A DNA stretch of 64,000 bases from Cellulosilyticum lentocellum DSM 5427 (GCF_000178835.2 NC_015275.1:2873001-2937000); one strand, 5' to 3'. Shown: positions 1-8,429, counted from the stretch's first letter. Program-made: numbers and translations. The notes: a model not told the origin generated them from the letters alone.

Positions 1-193
1 CAATAGCTAATTTCAACTTGCTTTTATCTGCAAAGTCTATTTTCTCTAGATACATTTCTTTATCATTACCATTAGTAGTATTTATATCTATTCCAAGTAT
101 TGTTGCCATTTGTTTAGCTGTGTAGGCTCTAACAATAATTCTAATGATACCTTTATATCTTATTCTTATTCCTTGAATTGGTATTATTAACAT
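1..193 (-). CDS. Unknown protein of the mobile element, 3' part off the left edge
   Basis: An open frame starts with ATG (complement of 191-193) four bases after a GAGGTGAG ribosome-binding site and reads without a stop to the edge of the window, 64 codons. The visible N-terminus begins MLIIPIQGIRIRYKG and is basic and isoleucine-rich; I do not recognise a domain. It lies on the same strand as, and downstream of, the primase-helicase block of the integrated element, so it is probably an element gene. Its existence as a real gene rests only on the start signal and the open frame. Confidence 0.4.
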   Translation of the reverse strand, partial: MLIIPIQGIRIRYKGIIRIIVRAYTAKQMATILGIDINTTNGNDKEMYLEKIDFADKSKLKLAI

Positions 194-473
194 TACTCAC
201 CTCATGAAATAACCAGAATTTTAGTGTTCCTATACTATTAATTTTCCTAAAATAAAATACTTTCATTTTTCTTCTTGCCTAAATGAATCAATATTCTTTA
301 TGCCCCAATCTATCGTCTAGTTAGAAGTAATATCTGTTAAAATTATATCTATATTTCTTCTGATAATTTATGTTATTCATCATAAATATAGCATATGTGA
401 CTTTAATCATCTGTCACATTTTGTCATACAAATAACATATTTTCTTACTGATAAAGCAACCAACGTTCTATTT
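194..473. other. AT-rich gap with no gene seen
   Basis: No frame of useful length has a credible start on either strand. The longest, 37 codons on the minus strand, overlaps the start of the leftmost gene in another frame and has no recognisable content. The stretch probably carries the promoter of that leftmost gene; I see no repeat or RNA in it. Confidence 0.4.
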
Positions 474-504
474 CCGACACAAAAGGCACCTATTACTAGG
501 TGCC
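474..504 (-). terminator. Intrinsic terminator after the 163-aa gene
   Basis: GGCACCT (485-491) and AGGTGCC (498-504) form a perfect 7-bp stem with a 6-base loop. Read on the minus strand it is followed by TTTTGTGT. It sits 14 bases past the stop of the 519-1010 gene. Confidence 0.75.
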
Positions 505-518
505 CTATACTTCATTAC

Positions 519-1010
519 TTATGCAATTTCTACATACCTATATACTGACATACACTCTACATCCGTTCGCATTATATATTCATCTTCCCCTATATATTGC
601 ACCATAAATCCTTTATTAAAGAGTGAGTCTTCTATTTCCAACTCATTTCTCAGCAACTGAGTTAATGGATAAAATCTCACGCCATAATAATTCTCTGTAT
701 CACAAATAAGAATCTTTCCTTCCTCTCCACAGCTCTTTAAAAATCGCTCTGCTGCATACATTCTGCCTGTATAACTTTCTATTTTTCCATCATTAATATA
801 ATCGGTTGCTCTAAACAGTATAGGTGTCTCTTCTGGTGTATATCGCTCTAAAACCATTTCCCACACTTCTAGCCATTCTTCTTGCCTTTCATCTTCTCCA
901 CTATAAATCCAGTTTGCTAAAAAGCTATACGTTTCTTTATTAACTGCTTTTTTCGTTTTAATCGCCCTAACAAGGCAGTTTGCAATCTTTGTTTTCTCTC
1001 TTTTAGTCAT
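519..1010 (-). CDS. Hypothetical protein of the mobile element (163 aa)
   Basis: This is a soluble, acidic protein of 163 residues that I do not recognise. The N-terminal 25 residues are lysine-rich (MTKREKTK...), and the rest is mixed helix and strand with many aromatic residues. There is no signal peptide and no membrane segment. It is the third gene downstream of the primase-helicase on the same strand and is followed by a clean intrinsic terminator, so it probably closes the replication-side transcript of the element. In satellites of this kind such small genes often have phage-interference or packaging roles, but nothing in the sequence shows that here. Confidence 0.6.
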   Translation of the reverse strand: MTKREKTKIANCLVRAIKTKKAVNKETYSFLANWIYSGEDERQEEWLEVWEMVLERYTPEETPILFRATDYINDGKIESYTGRMYAAERFLKSCGEEGKILICDTENYYGVRFYPLTQLLRNELEIEDSLFNKGFMVQYIGEDEYIMRTDVECMSVYRYVEIA

Positions 1011-1191
1011 CTTCTTTTATGTCCTCGCTTATGTTTTCATTTTTAAAAATTATCCCCCTCAAAAAATTTCATTTCAGGAATTTTGTGTGAGCGTATCGCC
1101 TCTCGTGGTCGACCTCTATATTCACCTTTTTCCCTTGAAACTAGGGGGGATAGGCATTTTATTATTAACCTCTGTTCCTAATAAAGTCTCT

Positions 1192-1533
1192 TTATGGTGC
1201 TAATACAAAATATAAAACCTCTCTTATTTGCCTTATTTCTTTATATAAATGCTCTGTATTTTCACTCATATGATCAGACATATTTTCAATTTGATATGCT
1301 ATTTCAGCTAAAAGATTTGTCTTTCTGCAAAACTCTTCTTCACAATAGGCTTCTGCCTGCTCTACTGTATTAAATGACTTAATTCCTAATATCTTGTTAT
1401 GTTTATCCCTAAAATAAACATCCGAACCCTCTCTTTCCATTGTTTTTACATAATAGCTATTAATATATTTCTTTTGATTTAAATCGATATACATTTTTGT
1501 TTTCCTTTTCAATTTCTTCTTTTTCGTTATCAT
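1192..1533 (-). CDS. Hypothetical protein of the mobile element (113 aa, or 100 aa from an inner start)
   Basis: This small protein has a very basic start (MITKKKKLKRKTK) followed by a compact domain and a C-terminal helix. No family is recognised. Two starts are possible. The ATG at 1533 is preceded by a tight CCAGGAAA. The inner ATG at residue 14 (base 1494) is preceded by AAGGA at normal spacing and would give 100 aa without the lysine stretch. It lies directly beyond the candidate replication origin, on the same strand as the primase-helicase, so it is likely co-transcribed element cargo or an accessory replication gene. Confidence 0.5.
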   Translation of the reverse strand: MITKKKKLKRKTKMYIDLNQKKYINSYYVKTMEREGSDVYFRDKHNKILGIKSFNTVEQAEAYCEEEFCRKTNLLAEIAYQIENMSDHMSENTEHLYKEIRQIREVLYFVLAP

Positions 1534-1548
1534 TTTCCTGGGTTCTTG

Positions 1549-1769
1549 CGGTAGTCCAATCGGTAGCTGTCACATTCAAATCCTTTGATTATCATACGCT
1601 TCGCTAGTTTCGGTAGTACACACCCAAACCTAGCTTTACTAATAAACTATTTTATCCTTTTAAAGTCTTCTTATTAATTAGATCTATACACAAACTACTT
1701 ATCCTTTTAACTATCTCTACTACCGATAGCCCTTGATATCTCTAACTTCTTCTACCTACTAAACTACCG
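1549..1769. other. Candidate replication origin: five inverted iterons around an AT-rich core
   Basis: Three copies of CGGTAGT/C (1549-1555, 1561-1567, 1611-1617) and two of the complement ACTACCG (1719-1725, 1763-1769) flank about 100 bases of AT-rich DNA. The core and right side also hold a 12-base direct repeat TTATCCTTTTAA (1652-1663, 1699-1710) and the 10-mer ACAAACTACT twice (1690-1699, 1781-1790). The block lies immediately 3' of the primase-helicase gene. In staphylococcal pathogenicity islands the origin occupies this same place and consists of short iterons on either side of an AT-rich segment. Origin function is inferred. Confidence 0.6.
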
Positions 1770-1791
1770 AAAAACTATCTACAAACTACTG

Positions 1792-3984
1792 CTAATTTAC
1801 ATTAACAAATTGGCTAACTGTTAATACCAATGCTATGTCTCTATAATAAACATTCCTTCCATCGCTTTCTTTAGGAATGCGCTTCTTCATATCTAAGCCA
1901 AATCTTGTTTTGTTATCTGGTACTTCATTATTAGCTCTACACCATTCTACATATTTGGTATACAAATCCTTTGCTTGTACCTTTGATCCTTCCTTATGAA
2001 TCGTACACTCTTTAAGAAAAAGACCTAATGTATCACTTTCTTCTTTAAATTCATGTACTAGATTAATAACTGCTGGCGGCTCTTTTAGTCCTTCCTCCAA
2101 ATATAAATGGATACCTTGAATACACCACCATAAAATACCCCCTACTTCTTTCATAAGCTTTTCTTTTAAATGCTTATCTTTCTTTTCCTCTGGCAAATCC
2201 AGTTTAAAAGGAATGACCTTTAACCGTCTCCAAATCCCTTTATCCGTTCCTACAACCTCTGGCATATGATTCGTAAATAGCCATAGTTTAAACTGTGGCA
2301 AAAAAGAAGTCGGTTCACAATATAAACGCCTTGCTGTGACCTTATCTTCACCTGTAAGCTGCTTAATTAATCCTTCATTAAATCGTACTCCTTTATTACT
2401 TTCTACGCATACGACCAAACGTGCATCCATTAAATTGATAATGTCAGGACTTGCCTCTGATCCTTGCCTAATTTGAGAGATTGTTTCTGCCTGTGGACAC
2501 TTCACATAGTCATTTAGTATATAACTTAAAATGTCCTTAAATACCCCTTTTCCATTGGCTCCATCACCATACCCAATAAACATACACTGTTCATGAGTAA
2601 AGCCTGTTAAACTGTAACCTATGGCCTTTTGAACATACCTCATTAACTCTCTATCCCCTAAGAAAATCTGCTTTATAAATTTTTCCCAATTAGGAGCTGC
2701 TATATTTTCTACATATGCAACATTGGTAACTTGCGAAAGATAATCTGTCGCTCGATGTTCTTTAAGTTGCTTATCATTAATATCGTAAGTGCCATTTGGC
2801 ATATTAATAAGGTGTCTTGGCTGATTAAAGTGTGTAGACACAATCGGCAATAAATGCTTAGTCTCATTCAAAATAGAACTCTTTCCTCTATAACTTCTGC
2901 AATTTTTAAGGTGCATATTGTATAAGAAAGTTTGTTTCTTTTTCTCTCTGCCCTCTGGCATTTTACTTAAGATTAAAGCAAAATCATGCCCCATACGTTC
3001 AATCATTTTACCAGCCAGTATTCTAACACCATCTACTCTATCTTCTTCCCACTTAATGCCATTGTATAGATACCATTTATTCATATCATAGGCAAAGCAA
3101 AGTCTATCTTTGTACATTATGGCCATCGTATGAGCATTATCTGTATCATCTAATCGATAATTCTTATAAGGCTCACTAATTCGCTTCTGCTCTTCTACTT
3201 GCTCAATAAGCTCTAAGAGTTCATGCTTGGTATGCCCTTCTTCTAGGTAGTCCGTCACATCACCATGTGGTTCTTTGCTTGGTACGACCACCCTAATAGT
3301 TTTAGCAACTACTGCTAGGTCAGCACAGATTTTCTTACTTAGTTGCTCACCTGCTTCATCATTATCTTGAAAAATGATTACATCTAGATTCTCAAAGTAT
3401 TGTTTAAAATCCTCTAACCATGCAGTGGCTCCTCCTGCTGTGGTGGCTAAAAGTCCCAATTGCTGTAGTGTGTGGACATCCTTCTCACCCTCTACGTAAT
3501 AGATAGGCTTCTGTTGTTCTTTCGCTTCCTTAATAGCTGATTTATTATAAAGTGTCTTATTAATGTTCTTAAAAACATTCTTCCAAATCACTTTTTCTTC
3601 CTTTACACGAAAATGACGAATTTCCTTGCCCTCATATCGTGCCTTATAGTACAATACATTTTGCAATTGATCATCATAATAGGGATATAAGGCTTCCAAT
3701 CTTAAATCACCCTTTTTAGGATCTTGCCACACCTTTACTTTTTCTCGCCAAGTTAGAGTATAGGTGTTGTTTTGTTTAAAGAGATATTTCATTTCTAGTC
3801 CAATAGCACCTAGAATCATTTCTGTACTGCATCCTGCGTGACAATGTAACAAAATGCGTTCATCCGTTTCTTTGATTGATAAACTTGGTTCTTTATCTCT
3901 ATGAGCAGGACAACAACAAATATATGAGTCTGCTCCATTCTTTTTTACCTTTTCTAATCTTTCTAATAAATCCTCGATCCTCAA
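1792..3984 (-). CDS. Primase-helicase (CHC2 zinc finger, Toprim, SF3 helicase) of P4/satellite type
   Basis: This is a fused replication initiator. The open frame extends to 4080, but a TTG at 3984 lies six bases after a perfect AGGAGG, giving 730 aa, and I chose that start. From it, a CHC2-type zinc finger is seen (Cys25, His28, Cys48, Cys52). A Toprim domain follows (Glu166 in VEGEKD, then DND at 207-209). A linker leads to an SF3/D5-like helicase with Walker A GDGANGKG (473-480), Walker B near 521-528, the sensor TNHMPEV and a WRRL arginine finger. Phage P4 alpha protein has a similar primase plus SF3 helicase plan and also binds origin iterons. The matching iterons begin just beyond the stop codon. 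It drives autonomous replication of the excised element. Confidence 0.9.
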   Translation of the reverse strand: MRIEDLLERLEKVKKNGADSYICCCPAHRDKEPSLSIKETDERILLHCHAGCSTEMILGAIGLEMKYLFKQNNTYTLTWREKVKVWQDPKKGDLRLEALYPYYDDQLQNVLYYKARYEGKEIRHFRVKEEKVIWKNVFKNINKTLYNKSAIKEAKEQQKPIYYVEGEKDVHTLQQLGLLATTAGGATAWLEDFKQYFENLDVIIFQDNDEAGEQLSKKICADLAVVAKTIRVVVPSKEPHGDVTDYLEEGHTKHELLELIEQVEEQKRISEPYKNYRLDDTDNAHTMAIMYKDRLCFAYDMNKWYLYNGIKWEEDRVDGVRILAGKMIERMGHDFALILSKMPEGREKKKQTFLYNMHLKNCRSYRGKSSILNETKHLLPIVSTHFNQPRHLINMPNGTYDINDKQLKEHRATDYLSQVTNVAYVENIAAPNWEKFIKQIFLGDRELMRYVQKAIGYSLTGFTHEQCMFIGYGDGANGKGVFKDILSYILNDYVKCPQAETISQIRQGSEASPDIINLMDARLVVCVESNKGVRFNEGLIKQLTGEDKVTARRLYCEPTSFLPQFKLWLFTNHMPEVVGTDKGIWRRLKVIPFKLDLPEEKKDKHLKEKLMKEVGGILWWCIQGIHLYLEEGLKEPPAVINLVHEFKEESDTLGLFLKECTIHKEGSKVQAKDLYTKYVEWCRANNEVPDNKTRFGLDMKKRIPKESDGRNVYYRDIALVLTVSQFVNVN

Positions 3985-4027
3985 ATCTTTCCTCCTGCAT
4001 GTCTTCCTTAAATGTCTTTTTATATTA

Positions 4028-4204
4028 TTAGTGCATAACCTGTTTCTTGCTCTGTAAATACTTATATAAATCCTGTTCATCTACTCTTAATGCTCTTTTA
4101 CCTAATACAATCTTAGGAAAGCCTTTGGACCAGAACATATTATAAGTTGCAGTTGTACTCAATCCCGTAATCACTTGTGTCTGCTTTGGTGTCAATAATT
4201 TCAT
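4028..4204 (-). CDS. Small helix-turn-helix protein, excisionase/AlpA-like (58 aa)
   Basis: ATG at 4204 is preceded by GAGGAG at eight bases. The 58-residue product reads MKLLTPKQTQVITGLSTTAT at its N-terminus and continues with a wing containing FPKIVLGKRALRV. That is the pattern of MerR-like winged-helix excisionases and AlpA-type activators of phages and satellites. It starts five bases after the Cro-like gene and precedes the primase-helicase, the usual order of regulator, Xis, Rep. It may act as excisionase for the integrase at 5087-6241, as activator of the replication module, or both; sequence alone does not decide. Confidence 0.8.
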   Translation of the reverse strand: MKLLTPKQTQVITGLSTTATYNMFWSKGFPKIVLGKRALRVDEQDLYKYLQSKKQVMH

Positions 4205-4209
4205 GCTCG

Positions 4210-4410
4210 TTACTCCTCTTTCAATAAATCTTCTACTTTGACTTCTAATGCTTTTGCTAATTTACCTATTGTCTGTGGCCTTGCCACTTGTCTACCACTT
4301 TTTAAGCGTTGTAAGGTCACTCTAGATATACCAGCACATTTCGATAATTCTTCTGCTGAAAAACAATTTCTTGCAATTTCAACAGAAAGTTTATGTGTAT
4401 CTATTTTCAA
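4210..4410 (-). CDS. Cro/C1-type helix-turn-helix regulator (66 aa)
   Basis: A single HTH_3 domain fills the protein: the recognition region is SAEELSKCAGISRVTLQRLK, followed by PQTIGKLAKALEVKVEDLL, typical of Cro-like regulators. The start is TTG at 4410, seven bases after GGAGG. It is divergent from the 176-aa repressor, with three near-identical operators between them, so the pair forms a CI/Cro-like switch (compare Stl/Str in pathogenicity islands). It is the first gene of the transcript that continues into the excisionase-like gene and the primase-helicase. Which of the two regulators binds which operator cannot be read from sequence. Confidence 0.85.
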   Translation of the reverse strand: MKIDTHKLSVEIARNCFSAEELSKCAGISRVTLQRLKSGRQVARPQTIGKLAKALEVKVEDLLKEE

Positions 4411-4427
4411 TTCTCTACCTCCTTTTA

Positions 4428-4518
4428 GATACGTTTTGTATCGAATACCTTTTAACTATAAGATACATTTTGTATCTAGTCAATACTGTTTCAAAATATT
4501 ATGTATACATTTTGTATC
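4428..4518. promoter_or_regulatory. Divergent control region with three GATACATTTTGTATC operators
   Basis: Three 15-bp inverted repeats stand at 4428-4442 (GATACGTTTTGTATC), 4462-4476 (GATACATTTTGTATC) and 4504-4518 (TATACATTTTGTATC). Centres are 34 and 42 bases apart. They fill the space between the TTG start of the Cro-like gene and the ATG of the CI-like gene, so they must overlap both promoters. The arrangement is that of a phage-type genetic switch. Confidence 0.85.
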
Positions 4519-4555
4519 GTTTATGGTAAATTACATAATGAAGGAGTGAGGAAAT

Positions 4556-5086
4556 ATGTTAGGTAATAATATTAAGACTGCACGTAAAAAACTAAAATTA
4601 ACTCAAAAAGAACTCGCTCAACAATTGGGTATAGCAGAGATTACAATAAGAAAATATGAAAAGGGAGAAAGGGAACCTAATTTAGAAACTATAGAAAAAT
4701 TAGCGGTTACTCTTAAAGTTACCCCTTATGAATTACTTGGTAATCTTAATAACTCAGTAGCTCTTAATCATGCACCAATGGCAGAGGTTACTAAAAATCT
4801 CTCTTTATTAGCCGGATCGCCTGATGATGCCATAAATGGGCTTGGTACTAACTTAGAGATACTCATAGAGAATATAACAGCGAATACCTTAAATAAGCAT
4901 AATGTACCTTATACAAGGCATGATGCTCATGCCTATATTGATGCTATGAATAAACTACTCAACAAACTCTGTATCATTGCTAATCCCATGCAATTCATTA
5001 ATGACCCAGAGCATACCAATCTTATAAAGGAGATTGATAATTTTATGGGATATAAGCTTAACCAATTTAACGAACAGGAGGATTAA
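4556..5086 (+). CDS. CI-like helix-turn-helix repressor of the element (176 aa)
   Basis: Residues 5-60 form a classic HTH_3 domain (LTQKELAQQLGIAEITIRKY, then LETIEKLAVTLKVTPYELL). The remaining ~110 residues are helical and resemble no peptidase: there is no S24 Ser/Lys pair, so this is not a LexA-type self-cleaving repressor. That leaves relief by an antirepressor protein as the likely mode of induction, as in satellites that sense helper-phage proteins. Its start has AAGGAGTGAGG ahead of it. The stop codon directly abuts the integrase ATG (TAAATG), so the two are co-transcribed and integrase level follows repressor expression. Confidence 0.88.
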   Translation: MLGNNIKTARKKLKLTQKELAQQLGIAEITIRKYEKGEREPNLETIEKLAVTLKVTPYELLGNLNNSVALNHAPMAEVTKNLSLLAGSPDDAINGLGTNLEILIENITANTLNKHNVPYTRHDAHAYIDAMNKLLNKLCIIANPMQFINDPEHTNLIKEIDNFMGYKLNQFNEQED

Positions 5087-6241
5087 ATGACCAAAGCTAC
5101 ACAAGAAAAGACTAGAAAGAAAGGACAAAATGTAGACGGACTCTATACTGCTACCGTTGATACAGGTATACGAAATGCTAATGGTACTAAAAAATACAAA
5201 TATTTTAGAGCCAAAACTAAAAAAGAATTAAAGGCAAAAGTAGATGCTTATAAAATGGATGTGGCACTTAATGGTAAACCACTTGATAAAACAACTGTAA
5301 CGCTCTCTGAATGGGTTTATCAGTTCTTATTTGTTCATGTGATTCATGAGGTCGCACCTACTACATTTCACCGTTATGTTAATCTATATGAGGTGCATAT
5401 AAAAGATAGTTATATTGGTGACATAGGCTTACAATGCATTACACATACACAAATACAACGATATTTCAACAATAAAACCGATAAGGCAAAAGCCACCTTA
5501 CAAAAAATAAAAAACCTATTAAATAAGGCGTTTAAATCAGCTATTCATAATAACTTTATTAGATATAATCCAATGGATGGCATTATTATCCCAAAAACAG
5601 CTAAAGAAGCTAAGGAAATCAAAATCCTAACGACCCAAGAACAGTTACGTTATATAGAAGCCTCAAAAGCTGAGCCAAACGGCCTCTTCCTTCGTCTTGC
5701 TCTTTATACAGGTATGAGACTGGGAGAAGTTCTTGCACTTAAATGGGAGAATGTGGACTTAGAGCAAGGTACTATTACCGTCAAAGAAAGTATGAAACGT
5801 TCTAGAGTCTACAGTGATGATGGGAACTTTATTGTGGAGGATGTGATTAAAGAGCCTAAAACTAAAAAAGGTATCAGGCTCATATATATACCTGATATCC
5901 TTATTGAGGAACTAAAACAAATTGAAAAAGAAGATGGCCTCGTGTTTGACACCAATGAATCTACAGTTAATCATATGCATGATCGCATCTGTACTGCTGC
6001 TAAAATCAATCCAAATAAAGTTTATAAAGGTGAAACTGCAACAACTGTCTATGGTGTAGGTATACACGCTTTAAGGCATACATTGGCTACTAGACTACTT
6101 GAAAACAACGTAAACATTAAATATGTGAGTGATATATTAGGACATAAAAACATTACTACTACCTATAATATCTATAGTCATGTCTTAGATGATAGCAAAA
6201 GAGAAGTAGCTACTACAATTAATCAAATCTTTACTTATTAA
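5087..6241 (+). CDS. int: Tyrosine-family site-specific integrase (384 aa)
   Basis: This full-length phage-type integrase integrates and, with an excisionase, excises the element. An AP2-like arm-binding domain occupies about residues 15-60, a SAM-like core-binding domain about 70-160, and the catalytic domain about 180-375. Catalytic residues are visible: Arg211 (TGMRLGE), His327 and Arg330 (HALRHT), His353 (LGHKN) and nucleophile Tyr363 (NIYSHV). A lysine in the beta hairpin near 261 completes the set. It points toward the tRNA-Glu gene 2.3 kb away, the likely attachment site. Its ribosome-binding site AGGAGG lies at the end of the repressor gene. Confidence 0.95.
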   Translation: MTKATQEKTRKKGQNVDGLYTATVDTGIRNANGTKKYKYFRAKTKKELKAKVDAYKMDVALNGKPLDKTTVTLSEWVYQFLFVHVIHEVAPTTFHRYVNLYEVHIKDSYIGDIGLQCITHTQIQRYFNNKTDKAKATLQKIKNLLNKAFKSAIHNNFIRYNPMDGIIIPKTAKEAKEIKILTTQEQLRYIEASKAEPNGLFLRLALYTGMRLGEVLALKWENVDLEQGTITVKESMKRSRVYSDDGNFIVEDVIKEPKTKKGIRLIYIPDILIEELKQIEKEDGLVFDTNESTVNHMHDRICTAAKINPNKVYKGETATTVYGVGIHALRHTLATRLLENNVNIKYVSDILGHKNITTTYNIYSHVLDDSKREVATTINQIFTY

Positions 6242-6244
6242 AAG

Positions 6245-6275
6245 GCTCAGTACACTTTAACTGAGCTTATTTTTA
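6245..6275 (+). terminator. Terminator of the repressor-integrase transcript
   Basis: GCTCAGT (6245-6251) pairs with ACTGAGC (6260-6266), an 8-base loop, followed by TTATTTTTAT. It lies four bases past the integrase stop and separates it from the convergent cargo gene. Confidence 0.8.
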
Positions 6276-6294
6276 TAAAATAGATTTTTCACTG

Positions 6295-7788
6295 TCATCT
6301 AGTAATAACTCCCATGTCACAAAGTTTATTTACAGTTTTAAGGAATCGTTTAGAATTATCTTCTCTAAATCTTAAATACTCTTGATTTACTATCGTCCTC
6401 TGACAATGAGGTAATTCCCCTAACGAAAAACTATTATATTCTCCACGTTTCTCCTGATCGATTAATGCCTCAATTATAGAAGCACCAATAAGTGAAAATC
6501 TTTCAATGTCATAAAAACTAACGATTTTTATATGATTACTCATCCATATGTACGCTGATGAACCACTCTCAATCTTTAACTTTTGAGCTGCATTTTCATA
6601 GATTAAATGCCGTGGAATATAATTATCTTCCAATATTGCTGCTATACCCCATGTATTTTCCCTTGTAATTTTTATATCTGAAATAAACGGATTATATTTT
6701 ATTCCGAATGCTTTAGTTAGCTGATTATAGACCTGAACAATTATTTTACCCATAATATCTATGGTTTTATCAAAACTTCTTTTATCCATTACTCTTAAGC
6801 CAATACTTGGTACAGAAGATTTACTGTCTATTAATAAATACTGGTCCTTTTCTCTTAATAGAACATCTAACGATTTTCCAGTATCTTTCTTTGATTCTTC
6901 ATAATCAACCTCTTTAAATATTTCATCATATGACATAGAATTTTTTAGTAGCTCATACAAATAATTTTCTAGAACCTCTTTACCAATCTTTTGTCGCAAT
7001 GAATCATTATTCTGTGTAATCCTATATAATAACGATGAAGAAACATTTCTCTTAATAAGATGTGGCAAAGGAAAATAAACATAATTATTTTCTTGAATAA
7101 ATGCATAGGTATACGAAGGTCTCAGGCAATATATATATAACTCTGGTTTATCTGTCACTAACTTTAATTGTCTAATATATTCATCTCTTGTAATTGATAA
7201 AGCACTATATGCATTAGGATAGAACTCATTCAGTACATAGTTTACAATGTTATTAATATTAACTTTGTCAGGAATACTATAGATAGTATTTAAAAAATAT
7301 CCAAGTTCCATAAATTCATTAAAACCAACGCCAAACTTATCAACAAAGCATTTTTGTACATCAACATTTTCACTTTTATAATTTAATATATAACTATATT
7401 TAAACAGCCTATAATAGAAACATTCTTGTGGATAAAATTGATTTAATCCCAAACTTACAAGCATCATTGCCAATCCATTTTCGTCCAAATTTTTAGGTAC
7501 ATAATTTCGAATAGCATTAATCATATGTATAAACTTTTTTTCTTCTTTACCATCGAAATTATTGTTATTATATTCCTTATTTGATGTAATAGCCAACAAT
7601 ACAAAAGTCTCTAATTCCCAAGGATATGGAATCCTTAACCTTAACATTTTTTCTACGTTAATAGCTCCATTAACATCAACTAATTTATGTGAATATTTAT
7701 GACATATACGCATTTTTTCTTCAAAACAATATCTATTTAAAATTCTACCAATATCACCATAAGTACAATAATGATTTTCCCCTAGCAA
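6295..7788 (-). CDS. Cargo protein with PD-(D/E)XK nuclease motifs (497 aa), candidate defence effector
   Basis: I do not recognise the family as a whole. Residues 1-260 look like an alpha-helical domain of unknown type. From about 268 a PD-(D/E)XK nuclease core can be read: Glu274 in a helix (EVLENYLYELL), Asp308 in KSLDVLL, the D-x-K pair Asp321/Lys323 in YLLIDSKSS, and a following helix with Gln352 (VQVYNQL). The start is TTG at 7788 behind AGGGGG. It lies between the integrase and the tRNA attachment site, 47 bases after the 197-aa gene on the same strand and very AT-rich, a position where satellites carry accessory and anti-phage genes. Defence function is an inference from domain and place. 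Confidence 0.7.
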   Translation of the reverse strand: MLGENHYCTYGDIGRILNRYCFEEKMRICHKYSHKLVDVNGAINVEKMLRLRIPYPWELETFVLLAITSNKEYNNNNFDGKEEKKFIHMINAIRNYVPKNLDENGLAMMLVSLGLNQFYPQECFYYRLFKYSYILNYKSENVDVQKCFVDKFGVGFNEFMELGYFLNTIYSIPDKVNINNIVNYVLNEFYPNAYSALSITRDEYIRQLKLVTDKPELYIYCLRPSYTYAFIQENNYVYFPLPHLIKRNVSSSLLYRITQNNDSLRQKIGKEVLENYLYELLKNSMSYDEIFKEVDYEESKKDTGKSLDVLLREKDQYLLIDSKSSVPSIGLRVMDKRSFDKTIDIMGKIIVQVYNQLTKAFGIKYNPFISDIKITRENTWGIAAILEDNYIPRHLIYENAAQKLKIESGSSAYIWMSNHIKIVSFYDIERFSLIGASIIEALIDQEKRGEYNSFSLGELPHCQRTIVNQEYLRFREDNSKRFLKTVNKLCDMGVITR

Positions 7789-7835
7789 ATGCTCATCCCC
7801 CTATAATAGGATTACTATGATTATCAATCCAAACA

Positions 7836-8429
7836 TTAATGAATTAGATTAGTGATTTTAATCCCATCTAGCCTTAATAAAGTATTAGATTCCTCCATAT
7901 GCCATCCATCTTCTTTTTTGGCTAAAAAACATAAAACGCCATATACTGGTTTCTTTTTCTTAAATGCAATGTTTCCTTCAATAGCTATCTTAGATGCATT
8001 AAGTATTTTTGTTCTCTCTTCCTCATCTCGAAAATAATATGTAACACCTACAACAATCTGATTATTGCAGTTTATTTTAGATGCACACTTAGATTTAGGA
8101 TGCCCATTCAACTTAGATGTAATACCATTATTAGTCCTTATAGCAAAACATGCTGCATAAAATGGTGCATAGGCATACATCTCTACCATATCAAAACAAA
8201 ATTCTATATTCATCCATCCATAACCATAGTCATTGTAATTTAGTAATGAAAATGTACTCTCATCTAGTTCAGAATATGGATTATCTGAGTTAAATAATTT
8301 TGCCTTACATTCACGTAATACTAAACAGTTTTGTCTTATTTTTGTGCTCTCACTGACCTCATTTTGTGCTGAAAATATTGTCTGTACACCACCTACTAAA
8401 TCAACTACTGCGCCTATATTTTCTAACAT
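7836..8429 (-). CDS. Unknown cargo protein (197 aa), partner of the nuclease-like gene
   Basis: No family is recognised. The first 20 residues (MLENIGAVVDLVGGVQTIF) would form a hydrophobic or amphipathic helix without the positive charges of a signal peptide. The rest is a mixed domain with many aromatic residues (YNDYGYGWMNIEFCFDMVE). Cysteines are scattered and show no clear metal pattern. AGGAGG stands 14 bases before the ATG, unusually far, so translation may be weak or start elsewhere. It is the upstream gene of a two-gene unit with the nuclease-like protein, next to the tRNA end of the element. A sensor or regulator role for the nuclease would fit but is speculative. Confidence 0.65.
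   Translation of the reverse strand: MLENIGAVVDLVGGVQTIFSAQNEVSESTKIRQNCLVLRECKAKLFNSDNPYSELDESTFSLLNYNDYGYGWMNIEFCFDMVEMYAYAPFYAACFAIRTNNGITSKLNGHPKSKCASKINCNNQIVVGVTYYFRDEEERTKILNASKIAIEGNIAFKKKKPVYGVLCFLAKKEDGWHMEESNTLLRLDGIKITNLIH

Noticed and set aside
1037-1170. Minus-strand open frame of about 44 codons containing EYRGRPREAIRSHK
   Set aside because: It follows an in-frame stop and has no ATG, GTG or TTG start with a ribosome-binding site; it may be a relic of an element gene but is not supported as a gene.
3985-4080. N-terminal extension of the primase-helicase by 32 residues
   Set aside because: A perfect AGGAGG six bases before TTG 3984 fits translation far better, and the extension overlaps the end of the excisionase-like gene.
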